This document shows positions 1 through 5,486 of a stretch of DNA of 6,079 bases, in pieces. The DNA lies in NCBI GenBank assembly GCA_046756985.1, contig JBHHXG010000082.1, positions 1 to 6,079 of the forward strand, read 5' to 3'. The notes under the pieces are model-generated. The model made no database searches. It was not told the DNA's origin and worked only from the letters and a program-made list of their open reading frames with translations. The stretch is from JBHHXG01 sp046756985. Lineage in GTDB: Bacteria > Pseudomonadota > Zetaproteobacteria > Mariprofundales > Mariprofundaceae. The first letter of the stretch is position 1. The number at the start of each line of letters is the position of its first letter. The position numbers and the translations under genes were made by a program.

Positions 1-304
1 CGTCGAACAGATCATCCGTTCCGAAGTCGATATCATTGCGTTCGAACCGGAGCCTCAGCTTATCAAGATGCTTGTTGAAGGAGCCGTCTTTTCTGAAAGT
101 GATCGAGGACTTGCCGGTGATGGTCAATATGCCGTTTTTTGGCCATCCGCCCATATAGCTTTTGGCCAGCGAATCCTTGTCCATACTCCACTGACCGATC
201 AGGCAGGGGTCGATGGCAGCCGGCAATTTGCAATCCGCTGCCTGGGCATTGCCGCCAAGCGCCGCCAGAAGAACGCCGATCATGCCTGCACGCAGTATCA
301 GCAT
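1..304 (-). CDS. Exported protein of unknown function (partial, C-terminus beyond window)
   Basis: The minus-strand frame opens with ATG at 304-302 and stays open for 101 codons to the left edge, so the C-terminus is missing. I do not recognise the family. The first 22-23 residues form a good Sec signal peptide: hydrophobic core around residues 8-16, then GGNAQAA, with cleavage likely after Ala22 or Ala23. The mature protein starts near DCKLP and has Cys25 and Cys34, spaced so that they could form a disulfide in the periplasm. A LIGQW motif (residues 35-39) and alternating beta-type segments (GILTITG, SITFRKDGSF) faintly recall small lipocalin-like beta proteins, but this is only an impression. 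The start codon directly follows the TAG stop of the OmpA-family gene with no gap, so it is probably translated by coupling to that gene and may act with it in the envelope. The gene is supported by the signal peptide and the clean junction. Confidence 0.72.
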   Translation of the reverse strand, partial: MLILRAGMIGVLLAALGGNAQAADCKLPAAIDPCLIGQWSMDKDSLAKSYMGGWPKNGILTITGKSSITFRKDGSFNKHLDKLRLRFERNDIDFGTDDLFD

Positions 305-1312
305 CTACAGCTCCACCAGTGCCACACGCCGGTTTTTGGCGCGGCCTTCTTCCGTCTGATTGGTGGCGACCGGCGACAGATAGCCGACACCCCAGGCCTT
401 CAGCCGGGATTCGGCAATACCGTAATCGGCCACCAGCGCCTGTTTGACAGCCTGGGCGCGGCGTCTGGACAGGTCCATATTGTATTCCAGCTTGCCGACA
501 TTATCGGTATGGCCGACTACGACCAGCTTCAGCGCGGGTTGTTTGTTCATCAGCTTGGCGATCTCGCCCAGCGCCGCCTTCGATTCAGGCTTGACGCTGG
601 CCTTATCGGTATCGAAATAGATACCGTACAGAGCGATGGAGCCGGTTTCGGCAATCGCCTTGGCCATTTTATCGGCGTCCACCATCTTGTTTTCCATTGT
701 TTTGGTTTCAACCACGATCAACTGGGCCCTCGTCTTGCCGCTGTACAGACTGGTCAGCAGCGTCGCATAAATGTCCCCTTCAGCACGGCTCTTCTTCGCT
801 GCTACATATTTGAAGTTCCATGGATCCACCAGCATACCTGGCATGGGCAGAACTTCTGCCGTTCTGGTAAAAGCCGTCCGTCCGCATTCTTTGGCATTGC
901 ATTGATAAAAAATATCAAATCCGGCCTCTTTCATCTTGATTTCAAAGTTGCGCGATGCTTCCACGACGGTTGTGCCCTCGGGCATGTGATATGCAATGCG
1001 AATCTTTCTGCCCTCAACGGTTTCCCCCTGCCCCACCTTACCTTGCGCTTTGACCGGTCCCGTGATGAACTGGTAGGCGTCAAAATCCACCGCCTTGTAA
1101 TAGGCAATATTCGAGCCATCAAAGCGGCCGATCATCGGATAATCCTTACCGCCGGCTACATCGCCGGCATGGGCCGCCTCTGCAATCAGAAAAAGTGCTA
1201 GCACTGCTCCTAAAGGAAGTAAAATCTTGAATAAATCTGGTTGCTTAGACAACCCGCATCCACGGCCTGAGCCCCTCGATCCTGGCAAACCACGCTTCAG
1301 TGTTATCATCAT
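305..1312 (-). CDS. OmpA-family outer-membrane/peptidoglycan-binding protein with extra N-terminal domain
   Basis: Envelope protein of 335 residues from the ATG at 1312. Its C-terminal OmpA domain (about residues 227-335) should bind the diaminopimelate peptide of peptidoglycan. The domain shows YFDTDKA (232-238), GHTDNVG (267-273) and LSRRRA (281-286). Asp270 and Arg285 have the same 15-residue spacing as the ligand-binding Asp271/Arg286 pair of E. coli OmpA. The hydrophobic segment at residues 28-45 ends in AHA, with cleavage likely after Ala49. The n-region before it is unusually long, about 25 residues. Residues 50-200 are not an OmpA beta-barrel. The motifs DYPMIGRFDGS and YHMPEG and the pair Cys138/Cys143 resemble, from memory, the DUF4892-type domain found before OmpA domains in pseudomonads. 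The frame extends six codons upstream to a GTG at 1330, but a Shine-Dalgarno sequence at 1323-1318 favours the ATG at 1312 or the next one at 1309. The stop abuts the start of the next gene. Confidence 0.9.
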   Translation of the reverse strand: MMITLKRGLPGSRGSGRGCGLSKQPDLFKILLPLGAVLALFLIAEAAHAGDVAGGKDYPMIGRFDGSNIAYYKAVDFDAYQFITGPVKAQGKVGQGETVEGRKIRIAYHMPEGTTVVEASRNFEIKMKEAGFDIFYQCNAKECGRTAFTRTAEVLPMPGMLVDPWNFKYVAAKKSRAEGDIYATLLTSLYSGKTRAQLIVVETKTMENKMVDADKMAKAIAETGSIALYGIYFDTDKASVKPESKAALGEIAKLMNKQPALKLVVVGHTDNVGKLEYNMDLSRRRAQAVKQALVADYGIAESRLKAWGVGYLSPVATNQTEEGRAKNRRVALVEL

Positions 1313-1317
1313 CGCAT

Positions 1318-1323
1318 CCTCTT
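1318..1323 (-). promoter_or_regulatory. Ribosome binding site deciding the OmpA-family start
   Basis: The minus strand reads AAGAGG here. It lies 5 bases before the ATG at 1312 and 8 bases before the ATG at 1309. It falls inside the longer frame that begins at the GTG at 1330, which has no comparable site in front of it. This supports a start at one of the two tandem ATG codons. Confidence 0.6.
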
Positions 1324-1469
1324 CACCCACATAAGATAATAGTACGTTTATAGACCATAATTCGCTCTTGGGAACAATCGTAATGAAACTGAAAGGGCTC
1401 TAGGGATAATCGAGATTTACCTCATAAACCAGTCATGTGCCGTAGAACGACCAAATGTGAGCTTTGAAT

Positions 1470-1475
1470 ATTATA
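1470..1475 (-). promoter_or_regulatory. Candidate -10 box for the OmpA-family operon
   Basis: The minus strand carries a perfect TATAAT here in AT-rich DNA, about 158 bases before the OmpA-family ATG. The hexamer 17 bases upstream (ACCGCT) is a poor -35 and there is no extended -10 TG, so this is a weak call. It would imply a leader of roughly 150 bases. A second possibility is TACTAT/TATTAT near 1340, close to the gene, also without a convincing -35. Confidence 0.22.
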
Positions 1476-1657
1476 GAAAATGAGCTTCCTTTAGCGGTTT
1501 ATCGAAGCCTTGGCAAAGCGTTTGGCTCATAACTTTGAAGCATAGAGCTGGAATGTGTTCGTCTTATTCCGGGAAATTAAACCTCGGAGATAAAATCAGC
1601 TAGGTAATATTGGATTTATGTGAACAAATAGACTACAGAATTTACAGGGCAAAGAGC

Positions 1658-2062
1658 TCAGGCGGTCTTGTTGACGCAGGTCTTCAGGTGCATATCGATT
1701 TTCATGATATGATTGATTATCCAGCTTTCGGCAGTCGCGTGTAATTTACGCAACAGGTCTTCGCTGACTCCCTCGCGTTCAAAACGTTCCTGAAACGTCT
1801 TGTAGGCATCTTCCAGCTTGGCATGCTCTTTTTTGTTCTTTTCCGCCGAGGGGCATTTGTGTCGCCACATGCAGATTTCCTCGTAACAGAAGTGGCTCTT
1901 GATATACATGCCCAGGAAATCAAGATCGGATTTAACATCCTTTTCGGTTACGCCCTTTTCAAGATGATGCTCAAGCCGGTCGATGAATTCAAACAGCTTC
2001 TTGTGCTGGTCATCGATTTCCTTTACTCCCACCGAGTATTCATCATCCCATTGCAGCGCCAT
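1658..2062 (-). CDS. Bacteriohemerythrin, single domain, one diiron ligand substituted
   Basis: Cytoplasmic four-helix-bundle protein of 134 residues, the usual single-domain length; family members bind O2 reversibly at a diiron site and serve in oxygen supply, storage or sensing. Family features visible: W5, the IDDQH segment with His20, HFCYEE with His57 and Glu61, EH with His80, and NHIMKID with His118 and Asp123. These match six of the seven ligands of Phascolopsis hemerythrin (His25, His54, Glu58, His77, His101, Asp106). The seventh, His73, falls at Asn76 (codon AAC) in the segment CPSAEKNKKEH, where the family normally reads P-x4-H-x3-H. The protein also has Cys59, Cys64, Cys70 and Cys129, unusual in such a small hemerythrin. 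Iron binding may therefore be altered, or the site may be mononuclear; this is inference. There is no signal peptide and no fused signalling domain. AGGAGG at 2075-2070, 7 bases before the ATG, fixes the start. Confidence 0.93.
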   Translation of the reverse strand: MALQWDDEYSVGVKEIDDQHKKLFEFIDRLEHHLEKGVTEKDVKSDLDFLGMYIKSHFCYEEICMWRHKCPSAEKNKKEHAKLEDAYKTFQERFEREGVSEDLLRKLHATAESWIINHIMKIDMHLKTCVNKTA

Positions 2063-2171
2063 TTCTCATCCTCCTGATCAATACAAGGGCCATTCACCGT
2101 TTCAGCATGCGGCTGACAAGTGCAAAGTACACTATCCGCTTGCCGATAACCAGCGTAACCGTATCACCCCC
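2063..2171. other. Gap between DUF4399-type gene and hemerythrin gene
   Basis: This 109-base gap separates two minus-strand genes. It holds the hemerythrin ribosome binding site (AGGAGG, 2075-2070) and, further upstream, a TTGTCA that could be a -35, but the hexamer 17 bases on (TGAATG) is a poor -10. Two very short hairpins are possible (CAGC/GCTG and AGTG/CACT arms), neither followed by a T-run. I cannot say whether the two genes share a transcript. Confidence 0.4.
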
Positions 2172-2588
2172 CTACCTGACCGTAATATGCACCGTTTTGC
2201 TCATCGCCTTGCCGTAAGAGCCATGATGCCCGTCGGCAAACTGCAGCGTCAGCACATGCTTGCCGGGGCTCAATTGAATCGTAGCTTCTGTCTGACCCTT
2301 GCCGAAATGCCTGTGCGTAGCATCCTTGGGTACGGTTTCGCCTTTGGGTATATAGCTGCCATCAATGATCAGATGATGGTGACCCGTACCGGCAATCAAT
2401 TCGCCAGCGGCATGGATCTGCATGCCTGACACGCCCATCACCACTTCCACTTCACGGCCGGTCGTTGCTCCATCTACAGGCTGAATGAAATACACATGCG
2501 GTTCATGACTCTCATGTGCACCAGCAATCAGGGCCGGCGCCAGCATAATAGCAGCCACCATCAAGCCTGTGATCTTTAATGTTCTCAT
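2172..2588 (-). CDS. Secreted His-rich DUF4399-family protein
   Basis: Small exported protein of 138 residues, function unknown. Residues 1-24 are a Sec signal peptide (MRTLK, then a hydrophobic stretch), with cleavage likely after AGA at 24. The mature part matches what I recall of the DUF4399 family: VYFIQPVDGATT near its start, GVSGMQIHAAGE (52-63), GTGHHHLIIDG (67-77), a THRHFGKGQTE block (91-101) and SPGKHVLTLQFADG (107-120). All fit a compact Ig-like beta-sandwich. It has 13 His in 138 residues, including HESHEPH at the mature N-terminus, HHH at 70-72 and HH at 121-122, which suggests metal binding in the periplasm (inference). It has no Cys and is not a lipoprotein. A GTG directly precedes the ATG in frame, but GGAGG at 2600-2596 lies 7 bases from the ATG at 2588, which I take as the start. 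It is transcribed divergently from the peptidase operon. Confidence 0.85.
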   Translation of the reverse strand: MRTLKITGLMVAAIMLAPALIAGAHESHEPHVYFIQPVDGATTGREVEVVMGVSGMQIHAAGELIAGTGHHHLIIDGSYIPKGETVPKDATHRHFGKGQTEATIQLSPGKHVLTLQFADGHHGSYGKAMSKTVHITVR

Positions 2589-2595
2589 CACCTAA

Positions 2596-2600
2596 CCTCC
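2596..2600 (-). promoter_or_regulatory. Ribosome binding site of the DUF4399-type gene
   Basis: The minus strand reads GGAGG, 7 bases before the ATG at 2588 and only 4 before the GTG at 2591. The spacing favours the ATG. An 11-base near-palindrome, GCAGA-A-TCTGC (2602-2612), lies directly upstream. Confidence 0.6.
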
Positions 2601-2623
2601 AGCAGAATCTGCAGCTGACAGCA

Positions 2624-2648
2624 TTGCCAAGATGACAATGGTTGGCAA
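2624..2648. promoter_or_regulatory. Inverted repeat in the divergent promoter region, possible operator
   Basis: Two perfect 7-base arms, TTGCCAA (2624-2630) and TTGGCAA (2642-2648), flank an 11-base spacer. The arm centres are 18 bases apart, roughly two helical turns, as for a dimeric regulator. The repeat lies between the divergent starts at 2588 and 2701, so it could control both arms. On the minus strand the arm TTGCCA (2648-2643) could serve as a -35, with only a weak AATGCT 17 bases on. On the plus strand TTGACG (2652-2657) is a possible -35, with no good -10. It could also form a weak RNA hairpin. The repeat is directly visible; its role as an operator is inference. Confidence 0.4.
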
Positions 2649-2700
2649 GTTTTGACGGTGCGATAGGCTTCCCGCACATGCAGCCATCCCGCATGCATCA

Positions 2701-3207
2701 ATGGAGAATGATTTGCACGAACCCGAACGCTTCAAAAGTCCCGAATATCTGGCGGTCCTGGATACACAAACTTCTGATCAGCAGTGCCGCTTTAGCCCTG
2801 CAAGCATTCAGTCGATGCAGCAGGCGGCCGAGAAGGGCTATCCATTGGAGGTTTGTGGCCTGCTGATCGGGCATGCAACAGCTACGGACTGGCATGTTGA
2901 CGAAGCAAAGCTGGTACAAAACCTGAACACCGATCGGGCTGCCGATCGTTTTCAGCTTGATCCGGTTGCGTATCAGGCCATTGATCGCGAGCTGCGCGGT
3001 ACAAGCCGCGATATCATCGGCGTGTTCCATTCACACCCGGACTGCCCGGCTAAGCCCTCTCCGACCGACCTGAATAATGCATGGGAAGGCTTCGCCTACC
3101 CAATCATCAGTGTATACAAAGGCAAGCTTGCCGAAATCCGCTGTTGGGCAGTCAATGCCGGCGGAGATAAATTCCAGTCTGTCGCCATGCAAGAGAGCGC
3201 ATCATGA
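2701..3207 (+). CDS. JAMM/Mov34 (M67 family) zinc metallopeptidase
   Basis: Cytoplasmic protein of 168 residues, the size of stand-alone bacterial JAB/MPN+ peptidases. These cleave isopeptide or thioester-type bonds, for example between a ubiquitin-like or sulfur-carrier protein and its partner, as Mec does with CysO-cysteine. The full catalytic set is visible: Glu50 in LEVCGLLIG, then HSH (His110, His112), seven residues, Ser120 and Asp123 (H-x-H-x7-S-x2-D). All zinc ligands and the catalytic Glu are present, so it should be active. There is no signal peptide. No sulfur-carrier (ThiS/MoaD-like), E1-like or cysteine synthase gene is in the window, so the substrate is unknown. The ATG at 2701 has no Shine-Dalgarno sequence. 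A TTG at 2713 has GGAG 6 bases before it (2703-2706) and is a reasonable alternative start giving 164 residues. The 3' end overlaps the TPR gene by ATGA, so the two are coupled. Confidence 0.88.
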   Translation: MENDLHEPERFKSPEYLAVLDTQTSDQQCRFSPASIQSMQQAAEKGYPLEVCGLLIGHATATDWHVDEAKLVQNLNTDRAADRFQLDPVAYQAIDRELRGTSRDIIGVFHSHPDCPAKPSPTDLNNAWEGFAYPIISVYKGKLAEIRCWAVNAGGDKFQSVAMQESAS

Positions 3208-4931
3208 AGTTTCTTACAGTATCCACCTGCCTGGCAGCAGCCCTGTTATCCGCATGCGGCGCAGGAACAGCATTGCAGGGGAAGGGGAAAACTGAAGCGC
3301 CACCCGCCACCGGGCAGGCCGCCAAAAACAAGGTCCCCATTGAACAACTGGACAGCAAGTTCCTGTACCTGGCCGCGCAGACTGCCATGCAGCAGGGCAA
3401 CACCGAGCTGGCTATTCGCTTTCTCGATGCTCTGGTGAAAAGAGATGCCGAGGCTGTTGCGCCACGTCTGCAATTGGCCCAGTTGCTGGTACTTCGTCAA
3501 AAAAGCGAAGAGGCCCTGAAACACCTTGAACCGCTGTTGCTACGCACCGATCTAACTGAAAAGCAGGCCTGGAATGCCCGTCTTCTGAATGCACAGGCGC
3601 TGGCTACTGCTGACCGCAAAAGCGAAGCGCTGAATGAATTAACACAGCTCCTGCATCAGAACCCGGCGCATACCCCCACGCGGGTTCTGAAAGCGCGCAT
3701 CCTTGCCGAATCGGGACAACTGGACGACGCCCTTGGCGTCATTGATGAAGGCCTCCAGATAAAGGATGACCCGGAATTGCGGCTTATACAGGCACAATTG
3801 TTTATGCGTACAGGGGACTCCGACAAGGTAACGCATGCCCTGAAGCAAATGCACAAACTGGTACCTGATGATGAAACGCCAATTTTGATGATGAGCCGCC
3901 TGGCCATTCAGCGCAATGACCGGGTCCAAGCGGAAGAGTTGCTGAGCGGTTTTCTTGCCAAGAATCCCAATGCACTTCGTGTCAGTAATACACTGGGGCG
4001 CTTGCTGGTGGAAGAAGGCCGGATTGCAGAAGCCATCATTGTCTATCGCACGCTTGCAAGCAAAACGGGCGGCGAACCTGAAGTGCTTAACGCACTGGGA
4101 TTGTTGTACTATCAGCACAAGGATTATGAGCAGGCTGCAGATACCTTCCGGCAGTCCTATGATAAGCAGCCTACGGAACAGTCACGGTTTTACCTGGCGG
4201 CCAGTCTTGAAGCGCTGGAGCAGGAGACCGAAGCGACACAGCTTTACCGCCAGATTCAGCCTGAACAGCCCTATTATGTTGATGCGCAGTTGCGTCTGGC
4301 CGGGCTGGAATACAGACACGAGCACCTTAACAACGCCGTCAAACGCCTGAAAAAAGTTATCCGCAAGCACCCGGATACCACCGATGCCTACCTGTTGCTT
4401 TCCGGCATCCGCCTGAATCAGGAGCGTTATCAGCTGCTGCTGAAGGAAACCCGTCCGGCGCTGACACTGAGAAAGGTCCCCGTCCGCCTACTGTTTAACC
4501 GTGCTGTTGCCTTTGAAAGTCTGAAAAACTATGAACAGGTGGAAGCCAGCCTGAAGCAGGTGCTGGCCATGGACCCCAAAAATTCAGAATCATTGAATTT
4601 TCTGGGTTATGCCTATGCCGAACAGGGGATCAAACTTGATGAGGCGGAATCACTGATCCGGCGTGCACTCGATCAGAAACCGGACGACGGTTATTACCTC
4701 GATTCGCTGGCCTGGGTATATTTTCAGCGTGGCCAATTCAACGAGGCATTGCGGATTCAGGAAAAAGCCCTGCAGTCCATTGGTGATGACCCCATCATGC
4801 ACGAACATATGGGTGATATATTTTGGAGAAAAGGCGACAAAGAAAAAGCACGAACCTATTGGCAACGTGCCGTCAAACTGAAGCACAAGAAACCAGCCCT
4901 GTTGCGCAGGAAGATCACCAAGGGTCTGTGA
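3204..4931 (+). CDS. TPR-repeat outer-membrane lipoprotein (PA4667-like)
   Basis: A 575-residue lipoprotein precursor built of tetratricopeptide repeats. The signal peptide ends in the lipobox LSAC, with Cys18 as the lipidated residue. The residue after it is Gly, not Asp, so Lol-dependent sorting to the outer membrane is expected. A short Gly/Ala/Pro linker (19-45) follows. From about residue 52 to 562 the sequence is a solenoid of roughly 34-residue helical pairs with TPR signatures, for example 291-324 (ALGLLYYQHKDYEQA), 460-494 (LGYAYAEQG), 497-528 (DSLAWVYFQRGQFNEA) and 531-562 (GDIFWRKGDKEKA). A basic tail (561-575) closes it. TPR arrays are protein-binding scaffolds; the partner is unknown. 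The order TPR - lolB - ispE matches what I recall around Pseudomonas PA4667. The start overlaps the preceding stop (ATGA), with a modest AGAG at 3192-3195. Confidence 0.92.
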   Translation: MKFLTVSTCLAAALLSACGAGTALQGKGKTEAPPATGQAAKNKVPIEQLDSKFLYLAAQTAMQQGNTELAIRFLDALVKRDAEAVAPRLQLAQLLVLRQKSEEALKHLEPLLLRTDLTEKQAWNARLLNAQALATADRKSEALNELTQLLHQNPAHTPTRVLKARILAESGQLDDALGVIDEGLQIKDDPELRLIQAQLFMRTGDSDKVTHALKQMHKLVPDDETPILMMSRLAIQRNDRVQAEELLSGFLAKNPNALRVSNTLGRLLVEEGRIAEAIIVYRTLASKTGGEPEVLNALGLLYYQHKDYEQAADTFRQSYDKQPTEQSRFYLAASLEALEQETEATQLYRQIQPEQPYYVDAQLRLAGLEYRHEHLNNAVKRLKKVIRKHPDTTDAYLLLSGIRLNQERYQLLLKETRPALTLRKVPVRLLFNRAVAFESLKNYEQVEASLKQVLAMDPKNSESLNFLGYAYAEQGIKLDEAESLIRRALDQKPDDGYYLDSLAWVYFQRGQFNEALRIQEKALQSIGDDPIMHEHMGDIFWRKGDKEKARTYWQRAVKLKHKKPALLRRKITKGL

Positions 4932-4936
4932 TCGCG

Positions 4937-5470
4937 ATGTTGCGAGCCGTATCCTTGCGTCCATTGGCCATCATCGCTGCGCTCTTCGCTTACGGCTGTA
5001 TGCCTGTAAAAACGACAGAGCTCATTGCTGGTATTGGACCTTACCCGACATTTACAGGTCGCTTGATCGTCATCGAACCAAACAGGCGCTGGCAGGCGGC
5101 CATCAACTGGCAGGCAGCCACACCAGATCATGGATGGCTGCGGTTGACGCATGCCGCCAGCGCACGCATCGTCGAAATGGAATGGACGGATGATTCGATA
5201 TGGATGCGTGATAATCAGGCGGCAAGCCCGGACTGGCGTCCTGTCTCCGCCAAAGAACTTGCCATGCATGGCATTGTTCTGACGCCGCAGGCACTAACCG
5301 CCATCCTGCTTGGCGCCATGCCGCAGACATTCAAAAGCAGGCAGCCTCATATCTGGGAAGGCAAACACGCAGGCAGCATGATGCGTCTGCAGTGGTCGCA
5401 GCAAAGCAAACGGCTGACGGTCACGGACATCACCTATGGCCGCAAAGCCATCCTCATCATTCAGGACTGA
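4937..5470 (+). CDS. lolB: LolB-like outer-membrane lipoprotein receptor
   Basis: LolB accepts lipoproteins from the periplasmic carrier LolA and inserts them in the outer membrane. The 177-residue precursor has a signal peptide with the lipobox AYGC, lipidated Cys21. Residues 40-125 follow E. coli LolB by eye: GRLIVIEPNRRWQAAINWQ against GAFAYISDQQKVYARFFWQ, then WLRLTHAASARIVEMEW, then LTPQALTAILLG against IPLNSLRQWILG. It is shorter than E. coli LolB (207 residues) and seems to lack about one strand region near the C-terminus. The protruding-loop Leu68 of E. coli appears to be Ala74 here. Position between the TPR gene and ispE supports the call strongly. The GTG at 4928, overlapping the TPR stop as GTGA, is an alternative start adding three residues. 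The open frame continues further upstream inside the TPR gene, but the lipobox distance rules that out. An unrelated lipoprotein is the alternative. Confidence 0.75.
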   Translation: MLRAVSLRPLAIIAALFAYGCMPVKTTELIAGIGPYPTFTGRLIVIEPNRRWQAAINWQAATPDHGWLRLTHAASARIVEMEWTDDSIWMRDNQAASPDWRPVSAKELAMHGIVLTPQALTAILLGAMPQTFKSRQPHIWEGKHAGSMMRLQWSQQSKRLTVTDITYGRKAILIIQD

Positions 5471-5486
5471 TACGGAACTGAAAGCG

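Larger units (their letters stand above)
1313..1657. other. AT-rich non-coding spacer between hemerythrin and OmpA-family genes
   Basis: These 345 bases are visibly richer in A+T than the flanking genes, and I see no credible gene; the open frames are only 10-20 codons. The spacer should hold the 3' end of the hemerythrin transcript and the promoter and leader of the OmpA-family gene. Downstream of the hemerythrin stop I find no strong G+C hairpin followed by a T-run, so no intrinsic terminator is called. The spacer contains an imperfect direct repeat: CTTTGAA, then ATAGA and GAGCT, at 1462-1486, against CTTTGAA, then ATAGAGCT, at 1533-1549. It also has nested short inverted pairs, ATGAGC/GCTCAT (1480-1485 and 1525-1530) and GCTTC/GAAGC (1484-1488 and 1504-1508). 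These could fold in a leader RNA but are short enough to be chance. Confidence 0.6.

Noticed and set aside
68..1201. A 377-codon open frame on the plus strand opposite the OmpA-family gene
   Set aside because: It is rich in His, Gln, Arg and Phe with no domain signature, and lies antisense to a gene with a signal peptide and intact OmpA motifs, so it is a shadow frame.
1511..1526. Sigma-54-like sequence TGGCAAAGCGTTTGGC on the plus strand
   Set aside because: The -12 element reads TTGG rather than TTGC, and no plus-strand gene starts within about 1 kb.
1435..1611. Tiny plus-strand open frames of 10 and 16 codons in the AT-rich spacer
   Set aside because: They have no ribosome binding site and no recognisable peptide features; the length is expected by chance.
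1600..1657. Possible intrinsic terminator after the hemerythrin gene
   Set aside because: There are only very short arms (GAGCTC next to the stop) and no T-run on the minus strand.
2101..2113. Short hairpin CAGC/GCTG upstream of the hemerythrin gene
   Set aside because: A four-base stem is expected by chance and has no supporting context.
4823..4936. Upstream extension of the LolB-like frame into the TPR gene
   Set aside because: It would put 38 extra polar residues before the lipoprotein signal peptide and its Cys. The start at 4937, or 4928, gives a normal signal length.
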